42,040 nucleotides of DNA from an uncultured Clostridia bacterium (GCA_947643225.1 CANRVH010000010.1:1-42040), one strand, 5' to 3'; positions 1 to 9,293 are shown, numbered from the stretch's first letter. Program-made: numbers and translations. Notes: generated by a model not told the origin, from the sequence alone.

Positions 1-2
1 AA

Positions 3-704
3 TATGTTGATCAATTCGGTAATAAAGGAACAGCAGTTGCAACAGTTAACTGGATCATAAAGAAGAATTCTCAAAATAAGCCACAGATACCAAATTCTAA
101 CACTTCAACCCAAAATAAAAAAGAAACACCTAAGAATTCAAAACCAAATAAAAAAAATGAGACAAATACCAATATTCAAGATACAGATCTGAGTACCAAA
201 ATGAATAAATATTCTTCTGGTAATATTACCTTAAGTATTCCTTACCAAGAAACATTAAAAAACAGTAAACTAAACCAGAATAAAACATCTCTTCCAGATA
301 ATTTAAAAGAAGAAATTAGTAAAGAATATGAATGTTTTGAGCTATCTTTAATAAACAACAATCATAAAGTACAATTAGATCAAACAAAGATGAAAATGGT
401 TATTAAACTAGACCCTAATCGAAAATTTAAAGCCATTTATGAATTGAAAGACCAGAACTTAATTAAACTGGATTATAAGAAAAAAGGTAATGAAATAGAA
501 GTAACAATTTCAACATTAGGAGACTATGTTATTGAATATGAAGAAGAAACAACAAATAACAAATCAAATATAAACAAAACATATAGTGTAGAAAAAAAAG
601 CTCCAACTGCTGAAATAAAAGGAAAAAAGATAGACATTGTTTTAATTATTGGAACAATTGCAGTAATCGCTTTAATTACTTCTACTATAGTCTTTAAAAG
701 ATAA
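3..704 (+). CDS. C-terminal part of a membrane-anchored surface protein (5' end outside window)
   Basis: The reading frame is open from base 3 with no stop, so the gene starts outside the window; the ATG at 201 is probably internal. The first residues (FGNKGTAVATVNW) resemble the last strand of bacterial Ig-like repeats that end in a TATVNW-type motif. A long Asn/Lys/Thr/Pro-rich linker follows, then a globular segment of about 100 residues, a second polar linker and a C-terminal hydrophobic helix (IDIVLIIGTIAVIALI) ending in a short basic tail (FKR). This is the layout of a surface protein anchored by a C-terminal membrane helix; no LPXTG motif is visible. Function is unknown; adhesion is only a guess. 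A hairpin terminator follows the stop. Confidence 0.7.
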   Translation, partial: YVDQFGNKGTAVATVNWIIKKNSQNKPQIPNSNTSTQNKKETPKNSKPNKKNETNTNIQDTDLSTKMNKYSSGNITLSIPYQETLKNSKLNQNKTSLPDNLKEEISKEYECFELSLINNNHKVQLDQTKMKMVIKLDPNRKFKAIYELKDQNLIKLDYKKKGNEIEVTISTLGDYVIEYEEETTNNKSNINKTYSVEKKAPTAEIKGKKIDIVLIIGTIAVIALITSTIVFKR

Positions 705-728
705 AACATAAACAAATAAAATAAAAAG

Positions 729-753
729 GAATGGGAATAATCTCATTCTTTTC
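729..753 (+). terminator. Rho-independent terminator after the surface protein gene
   Basis: Arms gaatggga (729-736) and tctcattc (741-748) pair over 8 bp with one G:U, around a 4-base loop, and are followed by a T-run. It lies 25 bases after the stop of the surface protein gene. Confidence 0.6.
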
Positions 754-901
754 TATCCTAAGTGAATATTGAAAAAAGAAAAATATATAAATAAAATATA
801 AGAAGAAAGAATTTTAATTATAAGTCAACTAGCTTATAATATAGAGCATGGATAGTCTTTATATGATTATCAAAATATTATATAAGTAATGAAATAATAA
901 C

Positions 902-978
902 AAAAAAAGGAACATATCAAACATGTTCCCATCTATCTACAGAGGATCTTCGCACTCAGAAGCGAACCTTCCTCTCTA
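902..978 (-). ncRNA. Candidate small structured RNA, minus strand
   Basis: Read on the minus strand, a nested hairpin (AGAGGA/TCCTCT at 970-975 and 941-946, enclosing TTCGC/GCGAA at 962-966 and 949-953) is followed by a perfect 7-bp hairpin GGAACAT/ATGTTCC (923-929 and 909-915) and seven T (complement of 902-908), a textbook terminator. Upstream on the same strand a possible promoter is TTGTGT (1007-1012), a 16-base spacer and TACATA (985-990). The transcript would be about 75 nt, divergent from prfB. I do not recognise the family; it matches no common riboswitch, 6S or SRP motif that I can see. The rest of 705-1067 holds no gene. Confidence 0.5.
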
Positions 979-1017
979 ATATAGTATGTAAGAGTGAAAA
1001 AAATATACACAAAAATG

Positions 1018-1045
1018 TTTAAATTAATCAAACTTTGTGTATAAT
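1018..1045 (+). promoter_or_regulatory. Probable prfB promoter
   Basis: A perfect -10 hexamer TATAAT (1040-1045) lies 16 bases after a weak -35 TTTAAA (1018-1023), with the prfB ATG 23 bases downstream. Confidence 0.5.
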
Positions 1046-1067
1046 AACATTAGAAAGTTGGGATAAA

Positions 1068-2160
1068 ATGGATAAAAATGAATTAAAAAGAAAACTACAA
1101 GATAGCTTAAATCAAGTAAAAGATCTATGGAGGTCACTTTGACATCAAAGAAAAATTAGAAGAAATACAAAAATTAGAGGAAAAAACAAAACAAGCAAAT
1201 TTTTGGAACAACGAACAAGAAGCTCAGAAAGTGTATAAAACAATATCTTCATTAAAAAATATAACCGATCCAATAAAAAAGATGAAAGAGACTATAGAGA
1301 ATAATCTCGAATTATTAGAAATAATAGAAGATGAAAAAGATCTCCTACAAAATATAGATATAGAATTAACAGAATTAAAGAAAAAATTCTTAGATTTAGA
1401 AAAAATTCTTTTATTAAATGGAAAATATGACCATGGGAATTGTATTTTAGAAATTCATAGTGGTGCAGGTGGAACAGAAGCCTGTGATTGGGCCATGATG
1501 CTATATAGAATGTATACTAGATGGTGTGAGAAAAAAGGTTTTAAGATAAAAAATCTAGATTATCAAGAAGGAGAAGAAGCAGGAATCAAAAGTTGCTCTA
1601 TTGAGATATCCGGCGAAAATGCCTATGGTTACTTAAAAAGTGAAAAAGGAGTTCATAGACTAGTAAGACTATCTCCTTTTGATTCAAATAATAGAAGACA
1701 CACTTCTTTTGCCTCAATAGAAATAACACCAGAAATAGAAGAATTAGAAGACATCAAAATAGATGATCAAGATTTAAAAATTGATGTATATCGATCAAGT
1801 GGTTGTGGAGGACAAGGAGTAAATACTACCGACTCAGCAGTTAGAATTACACATTTACCAACAAAAACAGTCGTAACCTGTCAAAACGAAAGAAGCCAAA
1901 TTCAAAATAAAGAAGAGGCACTAAGAGTTCTAAAAAGTAAACTTCAAGTATTAGAAGAAGAAAAAAGGGAACAAGAATTAAACCATATTAAAGGAGAAGA
2001 AAAAAATATTGAATTTGGTTCTCAAATAAGAAGTTATGTTATGCATCCATATTCAATGGTAAAAGACCATCGTACAAATATTGAAACTAGCAATGTAAAT
2101 AAAGTATTAGATGGAGACTTAGATTTATTTGTAGATGGATATTTAAAAAGGGGCAAATAA
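1068..2160 (+). CDS. prfB: Peptide chain release factor 2 (programmed +1 frameshift)
   Basis: RF2 recognises UAA and UGA and releases the finished peptide in the ribosome. Translation starts at ATG 1068; after 24 sense codons the frame meets TGA at 1140-1142 in the context agg tca ctt tga c. This is the classic autoregulatory slip site: SD-like tggagg, the slippery CTT, then TGA followed by C. A +1 shift continues at GAC 1141 and runs to TAA 2158-2160, giving about 363 residues, a normal RF2 length. The UGA-reading tripeptide SPF (LVRLSPFDSNNRRHTSF) and the catalytic GGQ are present. The residue before GGQ is Cys (SSGCGGQGVNTTDSAVR), where Ala is usual. The downstream YitT gene follows after 2 bases. 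An active RF2 with an in-gene UGA shows that UGA is a stop in this organism. Confidence 0.97.
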
Positions 2161-2162
2161 AA

Positions 2163-3029
2163 ATGGAAGAAAATAATCGTATTTTTAAAAAAATATATCA
2201 AAAAGGAAGAATAAAAAGATATCTAGAACTAGTAATAGGATCACTATTAGTAGCAATAGCCTTTAATCTTTTTTGTTCACCAAATAATTTAGTACCAGGT
2301 GGAATTAGTGGTTTATCCATTATTGTTCACCATGTATTTAAAATAGATACTTCCTTATTTATTCTACTAGTTGATCTTTTTCTTTTAGTAATCAGTTATT
2401 TTACTCTAGGAAAAGAAAAAACAATGCACTCTGTTTTAGGAAGTTTACTTTTTCCAATATTCGTTAAACTTACTCAAAATATCAATTCTGTTTTAGACTT
2501 AGACACATCAGTATTACTATTAGCAGTAATTTTTTCTGGTATTATTCAAGGAAGTGGATCAGGTTTGATCTTTAAAGCAGGATTTAGTTTAGGGGGAACA
2601 GATATCATTAACCAAATCATTTCTAAATATTGTAAAATTAGTATTGGAAATGCCATGTATTTTAGTGATGGAACCATAGTTTTATTAAGTGGTCTAGCCT
2701 TTGGAATCAATAAAATTATGTATGCTTTATTGCTTCTTTATATAATTAGTTATATCACTGATAGAGTAATACTTGGAATATCTGATTCTAAAGCATTTTA
2801 CATTATCACAAAAGAAGACGAAAAAATTAAAGAATACATCATTAAGAACTTAAAGCATAGTGTAACAGAATTAAGTGCTAAAGGTGGCTATGCAAAGAAA
2901 AAGGAAAATGTCTTAATGTGTGTTTTACCAACAAAAGAATATTATCGGTTTAAAGAAGGAATTAACGAAATAGACCCAAAAGCTTTCTTTGTAGTAACAG
3001 ATGCTTATGAAGTAGCAGGAGGTGCCTAA
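2163..3029 (+). CDS. YitT family membrane protein (first of two)
   Basis: A 288-residue integral membrane protein. The N-terminal half has about five hydrophobic helices with the family signatures PNNLVPGGISGLSIIVHH and GFSLGGTDIINQI (YitT/DUF161). The C-terminal part, from about residue 210 (SDSKAFYIITKEDEKIKEYI), is the cytoplasmic DUF2179 domain, ending in FFVVTDAYEVAGG. No transport substrate is established for this family. SD AAAAGGGG lies inside the end of prfB, 2 bases separate the genes and the stop overlaps the next start as TAATG, so prfB and both yitT genes are likely co-transcribed and translationally coupled. Confidence 0.9.
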   Translation: MEENNRIFKKIYQKGRIKRYLELVIGSLLVAIAFNLFCSPNNLVPGGISGLSIIVHHVFKIDTSLFILLVDLFLLVISYFTLGKEKTMHSVLGSLLFPIFVKLTQNINSVLDLDTSVLLLAVIFSGIIQGSGSGLIFKAGFSLGGTDIINQIISKYCKISIGNAMYFSDGTIVLLSGLAFGINKIMYALLLLYIISYITDRVILGISDSKAFYIITKEDEKIKEYIIKNLKHSVTELSAKGGYAKKKENVLMCVLPTKEYYRFKEGINEIDPKAFFVVTDAYEVAGGA

Positions 3030-3901
3030 TGGAGAAAAAAGAGATAGAAAAAAATGTCTTGGAAATGTCTCATCAATCGAATCTATCTAGATATATTACA
3101 ATGTTTATCTCCCTACTAATTTCAGCATTGTTATATAATCTTTTGCTACAACCAACAAAAATTGTAATAGGAGGAGTTAATGGACTTGCTATTATCAATA
3201 ATTATGTAAATAAAATGAATCCTTCTGTAACAATTTTTGCTATATCATTGGTAATGTTAGTATTAAGTTATATTTTCCTAGGGAAAAATAGGACTAGTGG
3301 AACATTAATGGCAACATTTATCTACCCACTTTTAGTTCAATTAACAAGCAACATAACAAAAAATATATATATCGATATGTCAGATTTACTAGTAATATCA
3401 ATATTTATTGGAGTAATTAGTGGTCTAGCCAATGGAATGCTTTATAAAACAGGTTTTAGTAATGGAGGGTTACCAATCATCAGTCAAATACTTTATCAGT
3501 ACTATAACATTCCAATCGGAAAAAGTAATTTTGTTATAAACTTTATTATTATTATTTTAGGAAGCATGATTTTTGGGACAACGATGATCATGTATGCTAT
3601 TATTATTTTATTTATTAATAGTCTAATCATTGATAAAGTAATATTAGGTACAGCGAAAAATAAAGCAATATATATTTTAACTTCAAAAGAAAAAACAATT
3701 AAAGATTTTCTAATTAAAGATATGAACCATACAGCAACAATATTTAATGTAAAAGGAGGATTTCTAGATAAAAAAAGAGAATTAATTTTAACCATTATTC
3801 CAACTAGAGAGTATTTTAAAATAACAGAAAGTATTAAACTATTAGATCCACAAGTATTTTATCTAGTAAATGATGCCTATGAGGTAAAGGGAGGAAAGTA
3901 A
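3029..3901 (+). CDS. YitT family membrane protein (second of two)
   Basis: A 290-residue paralogue of the preceding gene, with the same layout: helices with PTKIVIGGVNGLAIINNYV and TGFSNGGLPIISQI in the membrane half, then a DUF2179-type cytoplasmic domain ending in FYLVNDAYEVKGG. The glycine-rich motif reads NGGLP here where the first copy has LGGTD, so the two have diverged and may form a heteromer (inference). Its ATG shares an A with the upstream TAA, indicating translational coupling. Substrate unknown. Confidence 0.88.
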   Translation: MEKKEIEKNVLEMSHQSNLSRYITMFISLLISALLYNLLLQPTKIVIGGVNGLAIINNYVNKMNPSVTIFAISLVMLVLSYIFLGKNRTSGTLMATFIYPLLVQLTSNITKNIYIDMSDLLVISIFIGVISGLANGMLYKTGFSNGGLPIISQILYQYYNIPIGKSNFVINFIIIILGSMIFGTTMIMYAIIILFINSLIIDKVILGTAKNKAIYILTSKEKTIKDFLIKDMNHTATIFNVKGGFLDKKRELILTIIPTREYFKITESIKLLDPQVFYLVNDAYEVKGGK

Positions 3902-3913
3902 AGCCTACTCTTT

Positions 3914-3943
3914 ATCTTTTAATTTGCTAAAAAATTAAAGGAT
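3914..3943 (+). terminator. Hairpin after the yitT pair (no clear T-run)
   Basis: ATCTTTTAATTT (3914-3925) pairs with AAATTAAAGGAT (3932-3943), 12 bp with one G:U. No T-run follows on either strand, so termination is uncertain; it could instead stabilise the mRNA 3' end. Confidence 0.4.
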
Positions 3944-3999
3944 AGCTGTAGAAAGAAAAAATAATTTATGATAAAATAAAAAAAATAGGTGATGCTTTT

Positions 4000-5352
4000 A
4001 TGAATAAAAATATAAAACTAGATGGTTTAAATCATAATGAAAAAAAACAAATAACCATATTATCTTTAGTAATATTAATGACTTGCGTTATTCTTTTTGG
4101 TACAAGTTATGCTTGGTTTATCATCAATACTAATAGTCAAAAAACGACCAACATAATAGCAGGAAATCTTGATTTAGTTTTTGATGATACCAATGGTGGT
4201 GAAATTCAGTTAAGAAATCAAACTCCGATAAGCGATGAAGAAGGGCTCCAAACAAACGGCTATACTTTTAAAATAAAAAATGTAGGAAATATAGAAGCTA
4301 AATATACCATATTTTTAGATGATGTAGATTTAGAAAATGGCGAAAATCGTCTTCCTGATGGTGTAGTAAAATATAATTTAATAAAAAACAACAAAGTAAT
4401 AACTACAGATAATCTTTATAATCTAAAAACAAAGATATTAGATAATACCACATTAGACGTAAACCAAAGCAATACATACACTTTAAAAATATGGTTAGAT
4501 GAAAGTAATTTTAATAGTGATCATACTAATAAAGTATTAAAGAAAAAACTAAGAATAGAAGCTAGTCAAATACAAAAAATAGGAGCATATACCTATAACG
4601 AAGAAGATGGTGCAAGTAATTATTGCGTAACAGGAGAAGAAGCAACATGCCAATCTACAAACTGCTATAAAAATAAGGAAATAGGCAGTTGCCCTACAGG
4701 AACAATCATTAAATATAAAGTAAATGATACAGATATTATCCCTTTTCATGTTATGTTTGATCAAGGGGAAACAATAACAATGCAAAGTCAAAGAAATATA
4801 GTCGATGAAGAAACAAAGTGGATAACAAAAGAGGATTACCTTAAAGTAGGTGGAGTAGAGACAGCTTGGCATTGGGCTTATGGGAATGGGAATAAAGGAC
4901 CAATAACTGCTTTAACGGCTTTAGAAAATGCTACAAAAGAATGGCAGAACGTAAACAACCAAACTTATACAATAGGAACAACAGTGTTTAAAGAAAATGC
5001 TTATACAAAATGTGAACTAACATCGGAAAAATATAATTGTATAGAGAATTCTTATACTTTACCAGAAAGAACAGCGAAAGCAAGAATGATCACAGTACAG
5101 GAACTAATAGCATTAGGGTGCAAGAATACTACAATAGGTTGTCCCAAATGGATATTTAATTATTTATCAAGTCAACAAACAGTAAATATGGATAAACAAG
5201 ACGGATATATGATAATGAACACTAGTTATTTTAAGGTAAATAATAAAGAATATGGCTACTACTACTATATTGGAGCAAACAAAAGTGTTAATATTAATGG
5301 GAACTTTATGAATAGTATGGGAATCCGTGCTGTAGTAGAAATTAATAAATAA
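4000..5352 (+). CDS. Secreted CalY/TasA-like surface protein with cysteine-rich C-terminal domain
   Basis: 450 residues. A basic N-terminus leads into one hydrophobic helix at about residues 19-40 ending GTSYAWF, followed by NIIAGNLDLVFDD: the hallmark of camelysin/TasA (CalY) proteins, which are exported by a SipW-type signal peptidase and can form surface fibres in Bacillus. A beta-rich domain runs to about residue 190. The C-terminal 260 residues form a second domain with several cysteine pairs (YCVTGEEATCQSTNCYKNK, then Cys near residues 340, 350, 369 and 375) and the ending MGIRAVVEINK, a pattern I associate with repeated surface proteins of uncultured gut Bacilli. The cysteines suggest disulfides outside the cell. 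SD aggtgat precedes the ATG. No SipW gene is in the window. Role is inferred. Confidence 0.7.
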   Translation: MNKNIKLDGLNHNEKKQITILSLVILMTCVILFGTSYAWFIINTNSQKTTNIIAGNLDLVFDDTNGGEIQLRNQTPISDEEGLQTNGYTFKIKNVGNIEAKYTIFLDDVDLENGENRLPDGVVKYNLIKNNKVITTDNLYNLKTKILDNTTLDVNQSNTYTLKIWLDESNFNSDHTNKVLKKKLRIEASQIQKIGAYTYNEEDGASNYCVTGEEATCQSTNCYKNKEIGSCPTGTIIKYKVNDTDIIPFHVMFDQGETITMQSQRNIVDEETKWITKEDYLKVGGVETAWHWAYGNGNKGPITALTALENATKEWQNVNNQTYTIGTTVFKENAYTKCELTSEKYNCIENSYTLPERTAKARMITVQELIALGCKNTTIGCPKWIFNYLSSQQTVNMDKQDGYMIMNTSYFKVNNKEYGYYYYIGANKSVNINGNFMNSMGIRAVVEINK

Positions 5353-5376
5353 TAAAGTAATTAGGAGTGATAAAAT

Positions 5377-6075
5377 ATGCCTTTTTTAATAGGAGTACTC
5401 ATTTTAATTACCTTTATTATCTTTTGTTATTTATATATGAAAATAAAAATCAAAAAAATCATGAATCAATTTGGAGTATCTTCTGTTAAACAACTAATAG
5501 AAAAAACAGAATGGGAAAATGAAGACCAACCTAAATCACTATCTAGTATGGATAGTATTTATTTAGAAAGAATAAAAGAAGATTTTAAAGATCTGAATAT
5601 TAATGAACTAAAAAGAATGAGTGAAAAGGTAATCTTAGACTATCTAGAAGCAATAGAGAAAAAGGATAGTAGTAAGATAAAAAATGAGAAAATTAAAGCT
5701 CACATAGATAGCAGAATCAATGATTTAAAAGAAGAAACTGTTACTTACGATTCAATTAAATTTCATAAAACGGTGATAAGTAAATATGAAAATAATAAAA
5801 GTATTGCAACAATATACCTTAGTAGTAGTTTAGAATATTTTTACCAAAGGGGAAATAAGATAAAAAAGAAAGTCCAAGATCGCTATAAAGTAGAAATGCT
5901 TTATATTATTGATGCGACAAAGCTACCAGCTAGTCAAAAATCACTTGGTCTAAATTGTCCTAACTGTGGCTCGCCAATTAAATCATTAAAGACAAATAAA
6001 TGCACTTATTGTGGAACCATTAATCTAGATATTGTGAAAAGAACTTGGACTTGCAATGATATTGTTAACTACTAG
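5377..6075 (+). CDS. Tim44-like membrane protein with C-terminal zinc ribbon
   Basis: 232 residues. One N-terminal transmembrane helix (FLIGVLILITFIIFCYLYM) is followed by a basic stretch and a domain at about residues 60-185 that looks like a Tim44-like fold (DSIYLERIKEDFKDLNINEL, then a strand-rich part with a basic surface). It ends in a zinc ribbon CPNCG-x10-CTYCG at about residues 195-213. The SD aggagtga is well placed. It heads a group of zinc-ribbon, TPM and SPFH genes that resembles Bacillus ydjGHI and may work with them at the membrane (inference). The Tim44 assignment is from shape and motif feel, not from a search. Confidence 0.6.
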   Translation: MPFLIGVLILITFIIFCYLYMKIKIKKIMNQFGVSSVKQLIEKTEWENEDQPKSLSSMDSIYLERIKEDFKDLNINELKRMSEKVILDYLEAIEKKDSSKIKNEKIKAHIDSRINDLKEETVTYDSIKFHKTVISKYENNKSIATIYLSSSLEYFYQRGNKIKKKVQDRYKVEMLYIIDATKLPASQKSLGLNCPNCGSPIKSLKTNKCTYCGTINLDIVKRTWTCNDIVNY

Positions 6076-6161
6076 ATGATTTTATGTAAAGGAGTAGAAA
6101 TAAATCGTAATAATAAATTACTTTTATGATATACTGACTTTAGAGATGGGATGTGATAAAA

Positions 6162-7220
6162 ATGGAGGCTTTGGACAATAAATGTCCAGCATGCGGTGCA
6201 AAAATAGATTTTAACCCCAAGAATCAAAAGTGGGACTGTAAGTATTGTGGTAGTAAATTTACCTTAGAAGAAATGCAAAAATACCAAAATGCTAGTAGTA
6301 AGGAAGAAAATAAAAAAGAAGAAACAAAAAAATCAACAAAAAAAGAAGAAACAGAAGACTTAGATGTTTATCACTGTAAAAACTGTGGTGCAGAGGTAAT
6401 GGCAGACGAAAATACAACAGCAACGTTTTGTGTATACTGTGGAAGTACAGCAATACTAAAAGAGAAAATTATGGAAGGAACAATTCCCACCCAAATCATA
6501 CCGTTCAAAAATGTAAAACAAGATGCCATAGAAAAGTTTAAACAATTATCGAAAAATAGACCATTGATGCCAAAATTTTTTAATGATTCAAAAAATATTG
6601 AAAAAATATCAGGAATATATATTCCTTTTTGGACCTATGACTTAAATGTATCTGGTAATATTGATTTTAATTATAATCGAATTACAACATGGAGTGATTC
6701 TCATTATCAATACACCAAAACAGATACCTATCTTTCAAAAAGAAATAGTCATATGAATTTTGAGAAAGTTTTAGTAGATGGTTCATCAAGATTTGATGAT
6801 GACCTAATGGACTCATTAGAACCATTTCATTATAAAGGTCTAGTAGAATATAATCATGCCTATCTTTCAGGATTTTTAGCAGAAAAGTATGATGTTGATG
6901 AAAAGAAAGCTATAGAAAGAGCAGAGAAAAGAGCAATGAATACAGCAATAGAGACAACAAGAAAAACGATTACAGGAGCAGTTGCAACAGTATCCAAAAA
7001 TAAACTAAATATAAAAAAGATTAAAAATGATTATATTCTTCTGCCTGTTTGGATGGTAAATGTTAAATATAAAGATAAGACTTATACTTTTGCTATGAAC
7101 GGGCAAACAGGAAAAATGGTAGGAAATATACCACTAAGTATGAAAAGAACAGTAGCATTTTCCATCTTAATTTTTAGTATAGTGGAGGTAATTACATGTA
7201 TTGTGCTATATATGATATAA
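6162..7220 (+). CDS. Zinc-ribbon membrane protein, YdjG-like
   Basis: 352 residues from ATG 6162; a GTG at 6153 is in frame but has the putative SD (gggatgtg) on top of it, so the ATG is preferred. Two zinc ribbons of the TFIIB type: CPACG/CKYCG near residues 7-32, and CKNCG/CVYCG near residues 75-97, joined by a Lys/Glu-rich linker. The middle part (IPFKNVKQDAIEKFKQL, IYIPFWTYDLNVSGNIDF) and a transmembrane helix at the C-terminus (VAFSILIFSIVEVITCIVLY) match the plan of B. subtilis YdjG, a partner in the PspA-YdjGHI membrane-stress set. The next gene overlaps its 3' end by 25 bases. Confidence 0.7.
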   Translation: MEALDNKCPACGAKIDFNPKNQKWDCKYCGSKFTLEEMQKYQNASSKEENKKEETKKSTKKEETEDLDVYHCKNCGAEVMADENTTATFCVYCGSTAILKEKIMEGTIPTQIIPFKNVKQDAIEKFKQLSKNRPLMPKFFNDSKNIEKISGIYIPFWTYDLNVSGNIDFNYNRITTWSDSHYQYTKTDTYLSKRNSHMNFEKVLVDGSSRFDDDLMDSLEPFHYKGLVEYNHAYLSGFLAEKYDVDEKKAIERAEKRAMNTAIETTRKTITGAVATVSKNKLNIKKIKNDYILLPVWMVNVKYKDKTYTFAMNGQTGKMVGNIPLSMKRTVAFSILIFSIVEVITCIVLYMI

Positions 7221-8104
7221 GGATGAAGAGAATAAAATTTCTAATTATATTACTATCTTTTATCTTTTTAATCACTCCAGTATATGCAAGTACCAACACA
7301 AAACAAAGAAGTGAAAACGATTATTTAATACCAAATGGAATAGAAGTAACCGAAACAAATAAAAACAACATTTTAACAACTCCTGCAATAGATGAAACAG
7401 AAAAAATTTATGATTTTGCGAACTTATTTTCTGATTATGAAGAAGAAAAATTATTAAGACAAATCAATACTTATATTGATCAATACAAGATGGATTTAGC
7501 TGTAGTTACAGTTAATGAAAATAATAAAAATTCACCACAAGAATATGCAGATGACTTTTACGATTATAATCACTTTGGAAAAGGCAATAATCGAGATGGT
7601 ATTTTATTTTTAATTGATATGCAAAATAGAGAAATTTATATGACAACAACAGGAAATGCTATTAGGATGTATAATGACCATCGAATAGACTTTTCCCTAA
7701 AAAAGGTCTATAAAAATATGACTAACAAAGACTATTACAAAGGTACTTCAGAATATATTGAGATAATTAGTAAATATGCTAATCTTGGATTACCAAGTGG
7801 CCAAGATCGAAGAGTAGAAAAGGATATATTGAGTACACTGTTATTTTCATCAATAATATCTCTAATCATTACAATCATCATAATGATTATCCTGATTAGC
7901 AAAAACAAGCTAGTAAATAAACAAGAAACAGCTGAACAATATTTACAAAAGGAAAGTATTCAAATCAATGATTTAGGAAATACCCTGATTAATAGCAATA
8001 CAGTTAGACACTATATTGACCATGATACATCAAGTGGAGGAGGATCTTCTACACATTCAGGAAGTAGTGGAATCAGTCACGGCGGTGGAGGACATGGGTT
8101 TTAA
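7196..8104 (+). CDS. TPM-domain membrane protein, YdjH/YgcG-like
   Basis: 302 residues. The start at 7196 is chosen because a strong SD (GGAGG at 7183-7187) lies 8 bases upstream; the alternative ATG 7223 has no properly spaced SD. A signal peptide ends near PVYA/STNT. A TPM domain spans about residues 65-200 (IYDFANLFSDYEEEKLLRQI, GILFLIDMQNREIYMTTTG), a fold seen in YgcG/TLP18.3 proteins and in B. subtilis YdjH. One transmembrane helix (about 218-240) is followed by a Gly/Ser/His-rich tail ending HGGGGHGF. The 25-base overlap with the upstream gene and the short gap to the SPFH gene indicate one operon. Enzymatic activity is not established from sequence. Confidence 0.78.
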   Translation: MYCAIYDIRMKRIKFLIILLSFIFLITPVYASTNTKQRSENDYLIPNGIEVTETNKNNILTTPAIDETEKIYDFANLFSDYEEEKLLRQINTYIDQYKMDLAVVTVNENNKNSPQEYADDFYDYNHFGKGNNRDGILFLIDMQNREIYMTTTGNAIRMYNDHRIDFSLKKVYKNMTNKDYYKGTSEYIEIISKYANLGLPSGQDRRVEKDILSTLLFSSIISLIITIIIMIILISKNKLVNKQETAEQYLQKESIQINDLGNTLINSNTVRHYIDHDTSSGGGSSTHSGSSGISHGGGGHGF

Positions 8105-8133
8105 AAAAATAAATAGGAAAGAGGTAAAATAAT

Positions 8134-9258
8134 ATGGGATTAATAAAAGCAGCAGTAAGTGCAGTAGGAAGTACATTACATGATCAATGGAAAGATTATA
8201 TAAAATGTGAAGATTTAGGACAAGATATTTTAATGAAAAAAGTATCAACACCTAATGGAATTATTTCAAAGGACAGTGCAATTCAGGTTTCCCCTGGGCA
8301 GATGGCAATAATATTTGAAAGTGGAAAGGTAATTGATGCAACAGCAGAAGAAGGAATCTATACTTTTGATAGATCAACATCTCCAACTTTTTTTGCAGGA
8401 CAATTCGGGCCAGTATTTAAAGAAATGTGGAATCGCTTTGTTTATAATGGCGCACCTAGTAAGGAACAAGCCGTATTTTATATTAACGCAAAAGAAATTA
8501 TGGATAATAAGTTTGGTACACCAGCACCAGTTCCCTTCCAAGATTGGTCACATCCAATACCAAATCAAATGACAGGTAGTATGAATCCATTACGAGTAGA
8601 TGTAAAATGTTTTGGTAAATATACATTTAAAATATCAGATCCAGCTGTATTTATGTCAAAAATAGCAGGAACAGCCGATGAATATAGAAAAGATGAAATA
8701 ACAGAACAAATGCGTTCAGAAGTAATCGGATCTTTTCAAAATGTCCTAAATGAATTAGGAAATTCAAACCACAAGACACCAGTATTAGAACTTCCTAGTA
8801 GTACAGATGAAATCAAAAAAATGATGGACGAAAAAGTTTTTGATCAACCAATTAGAGATAGAGGAATTAGCATCGTAGGCTTTGTTGTTGAATCAGTAAC
8901 ATTAGATGAAGAATCTAATAAGAAAATCGATAACTATGAATTATCATCGAATTCATTCATGCAACAAGGAACACTTACGGGAGCTTATGCTAACGCAGTT
9001 CAAGATGCCGCTAATAATGCAAATGGAGCAGCTAATGGATTCATGGGAATTGGTATGATGAATATGGCTTCAAATGGTATGATGGGAGCAGTAACCAATA
9101 ATGTAATGAATAATCAGAATAACGGACAATCAACAACTGCCTATGATCCATACCTAAACAATAATCAGCAAGGAGAAACTAAAAGAACTTGTCCAAAATG
9201 TGGAAATACTGAGGTAAGTGGAAAATTTTGTAATCAATGTGGGCAACCTCTAGAATAA
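8134..9258 (+). CDS. SPFH-domain protein with C-terminal zinc ribbon, YdjI-like
   Basis: 374 residues. The N-terminus (MGLIKAAVSAVGSTLHDQW) and the SPFH-like domain (VSPGQMAIIFESGKVIDATA, EEGIYTFDRSTSPTFFAG) match the virion-core/YdjI group. YdjI helps place PspA at the membrane in B. subtilis. A Gly/Ala/Asn/Met-rich linker at about residues 280-340 leads to a zinc ribbon CPKCG-x8-CNQCG at the C-terminus. It is the last gene of the zinc-ribbon/TPM/SPFH set. No pspA is in the window, so the partner is either elsewhere or replaced. A good terminator follows. Confidence 0.85.
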   Translation: MGLIKAAVSAVGSTLHDQWKDYIKCEDLGQDILMKKVSTPNGIISKDSAIQVSPGQMAIIFESGKVIDATAEEGIYTFDRSTSPTFFAGQFGPVFKEMWNRFVYNGAPSKEQAVFYINAKEIMDNKFGTPAPVPFQDWSHPIPNQMTGSMNPLRVDVKCFGKYTFKISDPAVFMSKIAGTADEYRKDEITEQMRSEVIGSFQNVLNELGNSNHKTPVLELPSSTDEIKKMMDEKVFDQPIRDRGISIVGFVVESVTLDEESNKKIDNYELSSNSFMQQGTLTGAYANAVQDAANNANGAANGFMGIGMMNMASNGMMGAVTNNVMNNQNNGQSTTAYDPYLNNNQQGETKRTCPKCGNTEVSGKFCNQCGQPLE

Positions 9259-9293
9259 AATATAAATCAGAATCCAATATCCCAAAATAATGT

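Noticed and set aside
1231-2160. prfB as a shorter gene starting with GTG at 1231
   Set aside because: The upstream ATG 1068, the CTT-TGA-C slip site and the in-frame continuation from 1141 show a programmed frameshift gene; the short version would lack the N-terminal domain.
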